A DNA stretch of 64,000 nucleotides from Paraburkholderia solitsugae (GCF_013177695.1 NZ_WOEY01000009.1:1-64000); one strand, 5' to 3'. Shown: positions 16,534 to 26,166, counted from the stretch's first letter. Translations and numbers: made by a program. The notes: generated by a model not told the origin, from the sequence alone.

Positions 16534-17700
16534 TCAAGCCCGCTGCGCTACGGTCGACGCAGGCGCATCCGCCCGAGCGGCAAACCACGTCAGCAGCAAC
16601 GCCACCACGCTGACTGCCGCCGCGACCCACGGCAGCGTATCGAGCGAATGGCCGTGATTGATCACCAGACCGCCGAGCCACGCGCCGCCCGCATTGCCGA
16701 CATTGAACGCGCCGATGTTCAACGTCGAAGCCAGATTCGGCGCCGCAGCGGCCTTCTCGACCACGCGCATCTGCAACGGCGGCACGGTCGCGAACGCCGC
16801 AATGCCCCACACGAAAATAGTAATCGCCGCGGCCACCTGCGAATGACTGGTACGCGCGAAGATTGCCATCACTACCGCGAGCGCCACCAGAATGCCCATC
16901 AGCGAAGGCATCAGCGCACGGTCCGCCAGCTTGCCACCCACGGTATTGCCGATCGTGAGACCCATACCGAACAGCACCAGAATCAGCGTCACACCGCGCG
17001 GCGAGAAGCCGCTCACCTGCTCGAGAATCGGTGCGATATAGGTGAATACAACGAACACGCCGCCAAAACCGAGCACGGTCATCGCAAGCGCGGTCCAGAC
17101 CTGGGGGTCCTTCAGCACGCGTACTTCATGGCCCAAGCCGACCGGGCCGGAATCATGACGATTCGGCACCAGCAGCGACACGCCCGCCAGCGACAGCACC
17201 CCAAACGCGCTGACGATCCAGAACGCCGCGCGCCAGCCGAATTCCTGACCGACGAAAGTGCCGAACGGCACGCCGAGCACATTCGCCAGCGTCAACCCGG
17301 TGAACATCAGTGCAATCGCGCTCGCCCGCTTCTCAGCCGGCACGAGCGAAGCCGCCACCACCGCGCCGATGCCAAAGAACGAGCCATGCGCGAACGACGT
17401 CACCACGCGTGCGATCATCAGCACGGAATAGCTGGACGCGATCGCGCACAGCGTATTGCCGACGATGAACACCCCCATCAGCAACTGCAACGCGAGCTTG
17501 CGCGGCATCTTGCTGGTGACCACCGCGAGCAGCGGCGCACCGACCGCGACACCGAGCGCATAGCCGCTCACCAGCAAACCGGCCGACGGAATCGACACGG
17601 CCAGATCGCGCGCGACCTCGGGCAGCAAGCCCATGATCACGAACTCGGTCGTGCCGATCGCGAAAGCGCTGATTGCTAGCGCCAGTAATGGAATGGGCAT
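16534..17700 (-). CDS. MFS drug/metabolite exporter, DHA1 type (YdhP-like)
   Basis: 388-residue protein with about twelve membrane segments. The start LALAISAFAIGTTEFVIMGL and the segment LMIARVVTSFAHGSFFGIGA closely recall E. coli YdhP/AraJ-type exporters; GFTGLTLANVLGVPFGT-like motif C (MFTGLTLANVLGVPFG) marks an antiporter. Likely substrate is a small drug or sugar-like metabolite; unknown. It lies 16 bp after the VOC gene in the same direction, so the two probably form an operon controlled by the divergent LysR protein. Confidence 0.87.
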   Translation of the reverse strand: MPIPLLALAISAFAIGTTEFVIMGLLPEVARDLAVSIPSAGLLVSGYALGVAVGAPLLAVVTSKMPRKLALQLLMGVFIVGNTLCAIASSYSVLMIARVVTSFAHGSFFGIGAVVAASLVPAEKRASAIALMFTGLTLANVLGVPFGTFVGQEFGWRAAFWIVSAFGVLSLAGVSLLVPNRHDSGPVGLGHEVRVLKDPQVWTALAMTVLGFGGVFVVFTYIAPILEQVSGFSPRGVTLILVLFGMGLTIGNTVGGKLADRALMPSLMGILVALAVVMAIFARTSHSQVAAAITIFVWGIAAFATVPPLQMRVVEKAAAAPNLASTLNIGAFNVGNAGGAWLGGLVINHGHSLDTLPWVAAAVSVVALLLTWFAARADAPASTVAQRA

Positions 17701-17716
17701 TTTTTTACTCCAGGTT

Positions 17717-18133
17717 CTAAAGTTGAGCGAGTGAGTGGCGGTGAGCGTGACGCGGCGCCGTCACGAATTCGATGACCACCCCCGGCGCGAGCGCGACGAA
17801 CAGTTGCAATTCGGCTTGCTGCGGCCCCATCTGCGGCACTTCGGCGAGCTGATAAGGCATGTCCGCCGCATGCAGGCGCTGCAATAGCGCTTGCCATTCG
17901 TCGGCGCTCTCCAGCCGGAGAGCGATATGGTCGATGCGCGGCGCCGCCCTGCCCGCTACGGCCGGCACCGTCGCGTCAATCAGATGAATCACCGGCCGGC
18001 CGTTTGCATACAGCCAGTAACCGTCGATCGAAAACGGCGGACGCGCGCCGTCCGTCAGCCCGGCGACGTCGACGAAGAAACGTCGCGTGGTCTTGAGGTC
18101 GGCGGTGACGATCGTTGCGTGATCGAGTTGCAT
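17717..18133 (-). CDS. VOC-family (glyoxalase/bleomycin-resistance fold) protein
   Basis: 138 residues with two beta-alpha-beta-beta-beta units. Start MQLDHATIVTADLKTTRRFF is typical, with His4 as a likely metal ligand; VIHLID, RIDHIALRLES and GVVIEFV hold the other candidate ligands (His, His, Glu). The full set suggests an active metalloenzyme (isomerase, lyase or dioxygenase-like), substrate unknown. The second possible ATG was chosen because the VOC fold begins exactly there. It is first in a probable operon with the MFS exporter. Confidence 0.85.
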   Translation of the reverse strand: MQLDHATIVTADLKTTRRFFVDVAGLTDGARPPFSIDGYWLYANGRPVIHLIDATVPAVAGRAAPRIDHIALRLESADEWQALLQRLHAADMPYQLAEVPQMGPQQAELQLFVALAPGVVIEFVTAPRHAHRHSLAQL

Positions 18134-18213
18134 GGTGTGGGCTGCACAGAGCACAAAGGGTTTACGAGGAGTGCATTGTGAGCGGAACACGTCAATTTGA
18201 TAATTGGCGTAGC

Positions 18214-18232
18214 ATTTGAAGCATTTTCAAAT
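18214..18232. promoter_or_regulatory. candidate LysR-type operator in the VOC/lysR divergent region
   Basis: Perfect ATTTGAA-GCATT-TTCAAAT, with the T-N11-A form of LysR boxes, 12 bp before the regulator's start. A weaker palindrome CAATT-TGAT-AATTG lies at 18193-18206. Confidence 0.55.
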
Positions 18233-18243
18233 TTCTCTGAAAG

Positions 18244-19233
18244 ATGACGATGGATAATCTCGGTGACATCCGCCTATTCGTCGAAGCGGCGCAGCAAGGC
18301 AGCCTGTCGGCGGCAGGTCGCAAGATGGGCCTGACGCCGGCCGCCGCCAGCGCGCGGCTGGCCAAACTCGAAGCCGGCCTGAAAACGCGCCTGTTCGAGC
18401 GCACCACCCGTCAGTTGAGGCTCACGGACGAAGGCCGCCTCTACCTGAACTGCTGCCGCCAGGCGCTGCAATCGCTCGACGACGCAGAGGCCGCGCTGCA
18501 AGCGGGCCAAGGCGTCGTGCGCGGCAAGGTGCGAATCTCAGCAACGTCGGACTTCGGCCGCAATCTGCTGATGCACTGGCTCGACGAGTTCAACGCGCTC
18601 TACCCCGAGGTGACGTTCGCGCTGACGCTGTCGGACTCGCTGTCGAATTTGGTGCAGGAAGACATCGATCTGGCGATCCGCTTCGGTGTGCCGCAAGACA
18701 GCTCGCTGGTCGCCCGCAAACTGGCGCCGAACCGGCGCGTGCTGTGCGCGTCGCCGGACTACATCGCACGCAAGGGTGAACCGAAGGATCCGCACGATCT
18801 GGTGAATTTCGACTGCATCGTGCTCGGCACCGCATCCGGTCCGGTCAACGAATGGAGGTTCACGCGCGGCGACGAGGTGCAGCACTATACGGTGCCGTTC
18901 GAGACCTCCCGGGAAACCAACGACGGCGCCGTGGCCCGCGAATGGGCGAGGCGCGGCTACGGGATCGTCATCAAGTCGATGTGGGACGTGGAAGCGGACC
19001 TGCGGGGCGACTGCCTGAAAATCCTGCTGCCCGAATGGCGCTATCCGGACGCGCCGCTCCACGCGCTCTACCACCGCAACCGTTTCATGGCGCCGCGCGT
19101 GCGCGTGCTGCTGGATTTCCTGACCGAACGCTTCGCGCAGGTATCGGACGAACTGGAAGGCCTGCTGGGCTTGCCGCCGGAGCGGTCGCGAGCAACGGCC
19201 GGGGCGGAAACCGCATCCGATGAAGGGCTATAA
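18244..19233 (+). CDS. LysR-family transcriptional regulator
   Basis: 329 residues. N-terminal winged helix (DIRLFVEAAQQGSLSAAGRK, LTPAAASARLAKLEAGLKTR, LFERTTRQLRLTDEG) followed by the periplasmic-binding-like co-inducer domain (GKVRISATSDFGRNLL, LALRF-type segment DLAIRFGVPQDSSLVARKL). It resembles the AaeR/PA2220-like branch. Divergent from the VOC-MFS pair and next to a good palindrome, so it very likely controls that pair and itself. An alternative ATG two codons downstream is possible. Confidence 0.9.
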   Translation: MTMDNLGDIRLFVEAAQQGSLSAAGRKMGLTPAAASARLAKLEAGLKTRLFERTTRQLRLTDEGRLYLNCCRQALQSLDDAEAALQAGQGVVRGKVRISATSDFGRNLLMHWLDEFNALYPEVTFALTLSDSLSNLVQEDIDLAIRFGVPQDSSLVARKLAPNRRVLCASPDYIARKGEPKDPHDLVNFDCIVLGTASGPVNEWRFTRGDEVQHYTVPFETSRETNDGAVAREWARRGYGIVIKSMWDVEADLRGDCLKILLPEWRYPDAPLHALYHRNRFMAPRVRVLLDFLTERFAQVSDELEGLLGLPPERSRATAGAETASDEGL

Positions 19234-19373
19234 TATTGAGCTACGCTGCAAACGTGCATTGAAAGTGGCCAGAAGCGCCGCCCCGCGGCCGATCCGCACA
19301 CCACCCGCACGTTTGACCCCACTTCACCTATAAACGACGCCCCCAGGTTAACCACTGCGACCGGCGAAAATCG

Positions 19374-20747
19374 ATGACCAAGAAAGTTTATGTAAAGACC
19401 TACGGCTGCCAGATGAACGAGTACGACTCCGACAAGATGGTCGACGTACTCGGCGCGGCTGAAGGCCTCGTCAAGACCGACACCCCGGAAGACGCGGACG
19501 TCATTCTCTTCAACACCTGCTCGGTGCGCGAAAAAGCCCAGGAGAAAGTCTTCTCCGAACTCGGCCGTGTGCGCGAGTTGAAAGAAGCGAACCCGAATCT
19601 GATCATCGGCGTGGGCGGTTGCGTGGCGAGCCAGGAAGGCGCGTCGATCGTGGCGCGCGCACCGTATGTCGATCTGGTATTCGGTCCGCAAACGCTGCAC
19701 CGTCTGCCGCAAATGATCGACAAGCGTCGCGAAAGCGGCCGTGCTCAGGTTGACATCTCGTTCCCGGAAATCGAAAAGTTCGATCACCTGCCGCCGGCGC
19801 GCGTCGATGGCGCAAGCGCGTTCGTGTCGATCATGGAAGGCTGCAGCAAGTACTGCAGCTACTGCGTCGTGCCGTACACGCGCGGTGAAGAAGTGTCGCG
19901 TCCGCTGGACGACGTGCTGACCGAAATCGCCGGCCTCGCCGACCAGGGCGTGCGTGAAGTCACGCTGCTCGGCCAGAACGTGAATGCCTACCGTGCCGGC
20001 ATTACACTGGGCTCGAGCGAAATCGCGGACTTCGCTCAGCTGATCGAATACGTCGCGGATATTCCGGGCATCGAACGGATTCGCTACACCACGTCGCATC
20101 CGAAGGAATTCACGCAGCGCCTGATCGACACCTACGCCAAGGTGCCGAAACTCGTCAGCCATCTGCATCTGCCGGTGCAGCACGGCTCCGACCGCATCCT
20201 GATGGCGATGAAGCGCGGCTACACGGTGCTCGAATACAAGTCCGTAATCCGCAAGCTGCGCGCGATCCGCCCGGACCTGTCTTTGTCGACCGACATGATC
20301 GTCGGCTTCCCTGGCGAGACGGAAGAAGACTTCGACAAGATGATGGCGTTGATCCACGAGATGAAGTACGACACCAGCTTCTCGTTCATCTACAGCCCGC
20401 GTCCTGGCACGCCGGCCGCGAATCTGCACGACGACACGCCGCGCGAAGTGAAGCTCAAACGTCTGCAACATCTGCAGGCTACGATCGAAGAAAACGTGCA
20501 GCGCATTAGCGATTCGATGGTCGGCAAGGTCGAGCGCATTCTGGTCGAACGCCCGGCGCGCAAGGATCCGAACGAACTCGCGGGCCGCACCGAGAACAAC
20601 CGCGTGGTGAATTTCCCGGCGCCGGTCGCGTCGCACGCGCGGCTGATCGGCCAGATGGTGGACGTGAAAATCGTCCATGCGTACCCACATTCCTTGCGTG
20701 GCGAGCTTGTGCTGGTGCACGACGACGCGCCCGCGACCACCCACTGA
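19374..20747 (+). CDS. miaB: tRNA-2-methylthio-N6-dimethylallyladenosine synthase
   Basis: 457-residue radical-SAM methylthiotransferase modifying A37 of tRNAs reading UNN codons. N-terminal UPF0004 domain ([39 protein letters not shown]) supplies the three Cys of the auxiliary cluster; the radical-SAM motif CSKYCSYC binds the second cluster; a TRAM domain closes the protein ([11 protein letters not shown] to [12 protein letters not shown]). It heads the conserved miaB-phoH-ybeY-corC-lnt gene order. Confidence 0.97.
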   Translation: MTKKVYVKTYGCQMNEYDSDKMVDVLGAAEGLVKTDTPEDADVILFNTCSVREKAQEKVFSELGRVRELKEANPNLIIGVGGCVASQEGASIVARAPYVDLVFGPQTLHRLPQMIDKRRESGRAQVDISFPEIEKFDHLPPARVDGASAFVSIMEGCSKYCSYCVVPYTRGEEVSRPLDDVLTEIAGLADQGVREVTLLGQNVNAYRAGITLGSSEIADFAQLIEYVADIPGIERIRYTTSHPKEFTQRLIDTYAKVPKLVSHLHLPVQHGSDRILMAMKRGYTVLEYKSVIRKLRAIRPDLSLSTDMIVGFPGETEEDFDKMMALIHEMKYDTSFSFIYSPRPGTPAANLHDDTPREVKLKRLQHLQATIEENVQRISDSMVGKVERILVERPARKDPNELAGRTENNRVVNFPAPVASHARLIGQMVDVKIVHAYPHSLRGELVLVHDDAPATTH

Positions 20748-20793
20748 GCGACGCCAGCCAGCGTCACGAACCCGACAGGATCGATCCTCCGCC

Positions 20794-21867
20794 TTGAAGA
20801 CCACTCAGCAGCATCTGGAATTCACCGCACCGCGCGACGACAACGCGCGGCTCGCCAACCTCTGCGGACCGCTCGACGAAAATCTGCGGCAGATCGAGCA
20901 GGCGCTCGACGTGACGCTGCAACGCCGTGGCCACCGCATCGCGATTCGCGGGCGCGGCGCGAAACTCGCACTCACCGCGCTCGAAAGGTTCTACAACAAC
21001 TCGCAGGAGCCACTGTCGGTCGACGACATCCAACTCGCGCTCGTCGAAGTGCGCCAACCGGCGCGCCATCGTGCGAACGGCAACGGCCAAGGTGCGGGAA
21101 CGATCGACTCACGTTTCCCCGGCAACCCGGATCATCCGTTCGATCAACCCGCCGACAACGGCGACGATGACCTCGAAGAACTCGGCCCGAAGCTGTATAC
21201 ACGGCGCGCCGACCTGCGCGGCCGCACGCCGGCGCAACGCGAGTATCTGAAGCAGATCATTTCGCACGACGTGACGTTCGGCGTCGGTCCGGCGGGGACC
21301 GGCAAAACCTATCTCGCGGTGGCTTGCGCGGTGGACGCGCTGGAGCGCGATCAGGTCAAACGCATCGTGCTGACGCGTCCGGCCGTCGAAGCAGGCGAGC
21401 GCCTCGGGTTTCTGCCAGGCGATCTGGCTCAGAAGGTCGATCCGTATCTGCGTCCGCTGTACGACGCGCTGTACGACCTGCTCGGCTTCGACAAGACCGC
21501 CAAGATGTTCGAGCGGCAAATGATCGAAATCGCGCCACTCGCCTACATGCGGGGCCGCACGCTGAATCACGCGTTCATCATCCTCGACGAGGCGCAGAAC
21601 ACCACGCCCGAACAGATGAAGATGTTCCTCACGCGGATCGGCTTCGGCTCGAAGGCGGTGGTCACCGGCGACACGACCCAGGTCGACCTGCCGCGCGGCG
21701 CGAAGAGCGGACTGATCGAAGCGCAGCAGGTGCTGTCGGACGTGCGCGGCATTGCGCTCACGCGCTTCACCAGCGCGGACGTGGTGCGGCATCCGCTGGT
21801 CGCGCGAATTGTGGAGGCGTACGATGCGCATTCGCAGAAAACCGCCAATCCGGCGGATTCTCGTTAA
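20794..21867 (+). CDS. ybeZ: PhoH-family ATPase
   Basis: 357 residues. Walker A GPAGTGKTYLAVACAVDAL near residue 165, Walker B FIILDEAQNTTPEQ near 262, and sensor segment VVTGDTTQVDLPRG. An N-terminal region (LDVTLQRRGHRIAIRGRGAK) resembles a KH-like RNA-binding part. It works with YbeY in rRNA processing and ribosome quality control in other bacteria. The start is taken as TTG (LKTTQQHLEF), which agrees with family alignment; the longer frame upstream overlaps miaB. Tandem repeats follow its stop codon. Confidence 0.92.
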   Translation: MKTTQQHLEFTAPRDDNARLANLCGPLDENLRQIEQALDVTLQRRGHRIAIRGRGAKLALTALERFYNNSQEPLSVDDIQLALVEVRQPARHRANGNGQGAGTIDSRFPGNPDHPFDQPADNGDDDLEELGPKLYTRRADLRGRTPAQREYLKQIISHDVTFGVGPAGTGKTYLAVACAVDALERDQVKRIVLTRPAVEAGERLGFLPGDLAQKVDPYLRPLYDALYDLLGFDKTAKMFERQMIEIAPLAYMRGRTLNHAFIILDEAQNTTPEQMKMFLTRIGFGSKAVVTGDTTQVDLPRGAKSGLIEAQQVLSDVRGIALTRFTSADVVRHPLVARIVEAYDAHSQKTANPADSR

Positions 21868-21911
21868 TTTGTGGCGTTAATTTGCGCCACTTATTGCGTC
21901 ACTTATTGCGC
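21862..21911. repeat. tandem 12-13-bp units at the phoH stop codon
   Basis: CGTTAATTTGTGG and CGTTAATTTGCGC (13 bp) then CACTTATTGCGT and CACTTATTGCGC (12 bp). The first contains the TAA stop. The second pair resembles the CACTTA core of the glpD-glpK array. Confidence 0.75.
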
Positions 21912-21961
21912 AAAATACCACTGGATATGCCGCTGCAACCCAGGCAACACATCGATACCGC

Positions 21962-22423
21962 ATGAGCCGCGCACCGAAACTGACTTTGAATCTGCAATTT
22001 CCCGCCGCCAAAGCCTGGCCGGAACACAAGGCGCTGCTGCCCCGCGCCACTGTGGCCGGTTGGGTCAAGGCGGCGCTCTTCGCAGACGGCGAGCTGACCG
22101 TGCGTTTCGTCGACGCCGAAGAAGGCCGCACACTGAACCGCACCTATCGCGGCAAAGACTATTCGACCAACGTACTGACTTTCGCATACGCCGAATCGGA
22201 AGACGATCCGGTGACCGGCGACCTGATCCTGTGCTGCCCGGTAGTGGAAAAGGAAGCCGCCGAACAAGGTAAGCCGCTGATCGCGCACTACGCGCATCTG
22301 CTGGTGCACGGCACCCTTCATGCGCAAGGCTACGACCACGAGGTCGAGGAAGAGGCCGAGGAAATGGAAGCGATCGAGACTGAAATTCTCGGCAAGCTCG
22401 GTTTCCCGGATCCTTATCAATAG
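21962..22423 (+). CDS. ybeY: endoribonuclease YbeY, rRNA maturation factor
   Basis: 153 residues. The zinc-binding triple-His motif [11 protein letters not shown] is at about residues 115-125, preceded by [17 protein letters not shown], both diagnostic. Known role: single-strand endonuclease needed for 16S rRNA 3' maturation and 70S quality control. It follows phoH by 94 bp, the conserved partnership. Confidence 0.95.
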   Translation: MSRAPKLTLNLQFPAAKAWPEHKALLPRATVAGWVKAALFADGELTVRFVDAEEGRTLNRTYRGKDYSTNVLTFAYAESEDDPVTGDLILCCPVVEKEAAEQGKPLIAHYAHLLVHGTLHAQGYDHEVEEEAEEMEAIETEILGKLGFPDPYQ

Positions 22424-22451
22424 TCTTTGCCATCACCGTTCAAAAACCACC

Positions 22452-23132
22452 GTGAGCACGTCCTCCCCTGAAGCCGATACGCGAAGCACGCCCTGCCCGG
22501 ACTATCCGCCCGCACTCGGCGAATCGCGGCTGCTAACGGACGAGGAGTTGCGCGCATCGCTTGCATGCGCGTTGCGCGACTGGGACCGTCAAAGCGATCT
22601 GTGGCTGTTCGGTTATGGTTCGCTGATCTGGAATCCCGGTCTGCCCACCGTCGAAGCGGCCCGTTCGAAAGTGCACGGCTATCACCGCGGCCTGTATCTG
22701 TGGTCGCGCGTGAATCGCGGTACGCCCGAACAGCCGGGCCTCGTGCTCGCGCTCGATCGCGGCGGCTCGTGCTCCGGCATCGCCTTCCGCCTTGCCGCCC
22801 AGGGTGCGATGCCGCATCTGGAAGCGTTGTGGCGCCGCGAAATGCCGATGGGTTCGTACCGCCCGGCCTGGTTGCCCTGCGTCCTCGCCGACGGCCGGCG
22901 CGTCGACGCGCTCGCCTTCGTGATGCGCCGCGACGCGCCGTCCTACACCGGCAAACTGCGCGACGAGGTCGTCAAAACCGTGTTCGGCTGCGCGAGCGGC
23001 CGCTACGGCACCACGCTCGACTATGTCAGCCGCACCGTCCATGCGCTGCGCGAAAGCGGCATGCCCGACCGCGCGCTTGAAGCGCTGCTCGAGCGTTGCC
23101 GCGAGGAAAGCCGCGAGGCCCGGCAGAAATAA
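22452..23132 (+). CDS. ChaC-like gamma-glutamylcyclotransferase
   Basis: 226 residues from a GTG start. The family hallmark WLFGYGSLIWNPGLP is followed by HGYHRGLYLWSRVNRGTPEQ, GIAFRLAAQGAMPHLEALWRRE and AGNYGTTLDYV-like CASGRYGTTLDYVSRTVHAL. Known reaction: release of 5-oxoproline from glutathione, giving Cys-Gly. It sits between ybeY and corC, interrupting the usual neighbour order, and so may be co-transcribed with ribosome and envelope genes. The longer upstream frame overlaps ybeY and is not family-like. Confidence 0.9.
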   Translation: MSTSSPEADTRSTPCPDYPPALGESRLLTDEELRASLACALRDWDRQSDLWLFGYGSLIWNPGLPTVEAARSKVHGYHRGLYLWSRVNRGTPEQPGLVLALDRGGSCSGIAFRLAAQGAMPHLEALWRREMPMGSYRPAWLPCVLADGRRVDALAFVMRRDAPSYTGKLRDEVVKTVFGCASGRYGTTLDYVSRTVHALRESGMPDRALEALLERCREESREARQK

Positions 23133-23165
23133 GGCAACCGCGGGGCAACCACGAGGGCCACCCTA
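23133..23165. repeat. three 11-bp units directly after the chaC stop codon
   Basis: GGCAACCGCGG, GGCAACCACGA, GGGCCACCCTA, beginning with the first base after TAA. Confidence 0.5.
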
Positions 23166-23348
23166 CTTTTTTGCTCCAAAACGCTTTTCCTCGCGTAATC
23201 AGTTAGGATTGACCCACGCCCACCGCACGCGGCCGGGCGGATTTGTCACATCACTCACGCCCAGCCCGGCAGGACACGGTCCTGCCATGTGCCTGGTGTA
23301 TCCTTAATACTCTGCAACAGCGCGCCCAGCCTCGCCGGGCGCACTACC

Positions 23349-24242
23349 ATGAACGACACGTATCCCAGTCGACGCCAAATCGACAAACCGCAAGAGAAAC
23401 GCTCACTCCTCGAGCGTTTGACCGACTTCATCTCGCCCGAGCCCGACTCGCGCGCCGAACTTCTGGAAATCCTGCAGGATGCGCACGAGCGCAACCTGAT
23501 CGATGCCGACTCGCTGTCGATGATCGAGGGCGTATTCCAGGTGTCCGAACTCAGCGCCCGCGACATCATGGTGCCGCGCGCTCAAATGGACGCGATCAAC
23601 ATCGCGGACAATCCCGCCGAATTCATCCCCTACGTGCTGGAAAAGGCGCACTCGCGCTATCCGGTTTACGAGGGCAATCGCGACAACATCATCGGTGTGC
23701 TGCTCGCGAAAGACCTGCTGCGCTACTACGCTGAAGACGAATTCGACGTGCGCGGCATGCTGCGCCCCGCCGTCTTCATCCCGGAATCGAAGCGCCTGAA
23801 CGTGCTGCTGCACGACTTCCGCGTGAATCGCAATCACCTCGCGGTGGTGGTCGACGAATACGGCGGCGTGGCCGGCCTGATTACGATCGAAGACGTGCTG
23901 GAACAGATAGTCGGCGATATCGAAGACGAATACGATTTCGACGAGGAAAGCGGCAATATCATCGCCTCGCCGGACGGCCGCTTCCGCGTGCGCGCGCTCA
24001 CTGAGATCGAGCAGTTCAACGAGGCCTTCGGCACGCATTACTCGGACGACGAAGTCGATACGATCGGCGGGCTCGTCACACATCATTTCGGCCGGGTGCC
24101 GCATCGTGGTGAAAAAGTCCGCCTCGACGATCTGATCTTCGAGATTCTGCGCGGCGACGCCCGCCAGATTCACATGCTGCTGGTGCGCCGCGACCCGCTT
24201 GCCGGCCAGCGCGAGCGCGAAGCCCAGCACGTGCAGACCTGA
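23349..24242 (+). CDS. corC: CorC/HlyC-type CBS-domain protein
   Basis: 297 residues, cytosolic. Two CBS motifs (SARDIMVPRAQMDAINIADN and VFIPESKRLNVLLHDFRVNR) are followed by DEYGGVAGLITIEDVLEQIV and a C-terminal CorC_HlyC domain (DEVDTIGGLVTHHFGRVPHR). There are no membrane segments. Linked to Mg2+/Co2+ efflux in E. coli, where the gene (ybeX) is also beside ybeY and lnt; the exact role is not settled. ATG chosen at MNDTYPSRRQ. Confidence 0.93.
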   Translation: MNDTYPSRRQIDKPQEKRSLLERLTDFISPEPDSRAELLEILQDAHERNLIDADSLSMIEGVFQVSELSARDIMVPRAQMDAINIADNPAEFIPYVLEKAHSRYPVYEGNRDNIIGVLLAKDLLRYYAEDEFDVRGMLRPAVFIPESKRLNVLLHDFRVNRNHLAVVVDEYGGVAGLITIEDVLEQIVGDIEDEYDFDEESGNIIASPDGRFRVRALTEIEQFNEAFGTHYSDDEVDTIGGLVTHHFGRVPHRGEKVRLDDLIFEILRGDARQIHMLLVRRDPLAGQREREAQHVQT

Positions 24243-24291
24243 TCCGCTTCTTTTCTTCGCTTCTTCCACTCCTCACGCCGACCGCGCAACA

Positions 24292-26010
24292 ATGGCCGAC
24301 CCGATTACATCCCGTTCGCGCCGCGGCGTGAGTGCCCCGGCCGCTCGAGAAGCGCGCGGCCGTGTCCTGCCCCGCTGGCATTACCTCGTCGCGTTGGCCG
24401 CCGGTGCGGCCAATACGCTGTCATTCGCGCCCACGCCGCATGGCGGCTGGCTCGAACTCGTGATCTTCGTGTTCTTCTTCGCATGGCTCACGCGCACGAC
24501 CGGCTGGAAAAGCGCCGCGCTGACGAGCGGCGCGTTCGGCTTCGGCAACTTCGCCACCGGTGTCTGGTGGCTGTACGTCAGCATGCACGACTACGGCGGC
24601 ATGGCCGCGCCGCTCGCGGGCGCGGCGGTCGTCCTGTTCTCGCTGTATCTGGCAGTGTATCCGGCGCTCGCCGCGGGCATCTGGTCGTTCTGCGCGGGGC
24701 ACGCGCGCAACGGCGCGTCGGACACCGACCAACCGTTCTCGCCGACCTGGCACGGCGCGCTGGCTTTTGCGAGCGCGTGGGCGATCGGTGAATGGTTGCG
24801 CGGCACTGTGTTCACCGGCTTTCCGTGGCTCGCGAGCGGTTATGCGCAGGTAGACGGCCCGCTCGCCGGGTTTGCACCGGTGGCGGGCGTGTACGGCGTC
24901 GGCTGGATGCTGGCGCTGGTCGCGGCGTTGATCGTGCAGGCGCTGGTACCGGTGCTACCTTCGCGCGGGCGGCTTGATGCCGCCGCAATCGGCAAGGCTG
25001 GAAATGCCGGCAATGGGGCTAAACGCGGTATCGCGGGCGTCGTCGTGCCGGGGGGAATCGCGGTTGCGCTGATCGCAGCCGGCCTGCTGCTGCCGCTCGT
25101 GCAATGGACCCTGCCGGCCAACGCGCCGCTGACGGTGCGCCTCTTGCAAGGCAACGTCAAACAGGAAATGAAGTTCGAAGAAGCCGGCATGCGCGCCGCG
25201 ATCGACCAGTATCAGCAGATGATCACGTCGAAACCGGCCGACCTGGTTGTCACGCCGGAAACCGCCATTCCGGTGCTCGCACAGCAATTGCCGCCGCAGT
25301 TCGCGTCGGCGGTGCGCAACTTCTCGGATACGACCGGCACCTCGATCGTGTTCGGTGCGATCGGCGGCACCATCACGCCGGAAGGCCAGGTGGTCGACTA
25401 CACGAACAGCCTGTTCGGCGTCACACCGGGCACGCGCGAGGTGTATCGCTACGACAAACACCATCTCGTGCCGTTCGGCGAATTCGTGCCGTGGGGCTTC
25501 CGCTGGTTCGTGAATCTGATGAACATTCCGCTCGGCGATTTCGCGCGCGGCGCGCCGGTGCAAAAGCCGTTCATCGTGCACAACCAGCCGGTGTCCGTCG
25601 ACATCTGCTACGAGGATATTTTCGGCGAAGAGATCGCGCGGAACATCCGCGAGAGCGATACGCCGGCAGGCGTGCTGGTCAACTCGACCAATCTCGCCTG
25701 GTTCGGCGACACCATCGCCCTGGACCAGCATCTGCAGATCGCGCGCATGCGATCACTGGAAACCGGCCGGCCAATGCTGCGCGCCACCAACACCGGCATG
25801 ACCGCCGCAATCGACGCCAACGGCAAGGTGATCGGACGCCTGACGCCGTACACGATCGGCTCGCTCGATGTGACGGTGCAAGGCACCTCGGGCAGCACGC
25901 CCTATGTGACGAGCGGCAATAACACGGTGCTGGCGGTTTCGTTGCTGCTGCTGGCGTTCGGGTTTGCGTTCGGGCCGGGAATTACGCGACGCCGGAACGG
26001 CAAGCAGTAA
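24292..26010 (+). CDS. lnt: apolipoprotein N-acyltransferase
   Basis: 572-residue inner-membrane enzyme adding the third acyl chain to lipoproteins. About seven membrane segments lie in the first 280 residues; the periplasmic nitrilase-like domain follows with catalytic Glu in VTPETAIPVL (about 322), Lys in YDKHHLVPFGE (about 388) and Cys in DICYEDIFGEE (about 438). A final helix anchors the C-terminus. The product is relevant to the lipoproteins in the window. Start ATG at MADPITSRS was preferred to an upstream one overlapping corC. Confidence 0.96.
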   Translation: MADPITSRSRRGVSAPAAREARGRVLPRWHYLVALAAGAANTLSFAPTPHGGWLELVIFVFFFAWLTRTTGWKSAALTSGAFGFGNFATGVWWLYVSMHDYGGMAAPLAGAAVVLFSLYLAVYPALAAGIWSFCAGHARNGASDTDQPFSPTWHGALAFASAWAIGEWLRGTVFTGFPWLASGYAQVDGPLAGFAPVAGVYGVGWMLALVAALIVQALVPVLPSRGRLDAAAIGKAGNAGNGAKRGIAGVVVPGGIAVALIAAGLLLPLVQWTLPANAPLTVRLLQGNVKQEMKFEEAGMRAAIDQYQQMITSKPADLVVTPETAIPVLAQQLPPQFASAVRNFSDTTGTSIVFGAIGGTITPEGQVVDYTNSLFGVTPGTREVYRYDKHHLVPFGEFVPWGFRWFVNLMNIPLGDFARGAPVQKPFIVHNQPVSVDICYEDIFGEEIARNIRESDTPAGVLVNSTNLAWFGDTIALDQHLQIARMRSLETGRPMLRATNTGMTAAIDANGKVIGRLTPYTIGSLDVTVQGTSGSTPYVTSGNNTVLAVSLLLLAFGFAFGPGITRRRNGKQ

Positions 26011-26017
26011 GCCTCAG

Positions 26018-26046
26018 CCGGACTGCCTAAGCAGCAAGCAGTCCGG
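26018..26046 (+). terminator. hairpin after lnt
   Basis: CCGGACTGC-ctaagcagcaa-GCAGTCCGG. No U tract, so weaker than the following terminator. Confidence 0.45.
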
Positions 26047-26096
26047 CCCGGTATCCCCACGCGCCGGTTGAATCGCAGCGACAATCCCATCGCATG

Positions 26097-26137
26097 TAAA
26101 AAACGCGCGCTCTGGCATGCCACGAGCGCGCGTTTTG
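26097..26137. terminator. bidirectional terminator between lnt and the GST gene
   Basis: AAAACGCGCGCTC / GAGCGCGCGTTTT, 13-bp arms with a self-complementary TGGCATGCCA in the loop. Confidence 0.8.
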
Positions 26138-26166
26138 CAAAAAAGTACCGCTTTACCGATTCGCGC

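Noticed and set aside
19068..20804. A 578-codon minus-strand frame over miaB
   Set aside because: Antisense to an unmistakable MiaB; no domain recognisable.
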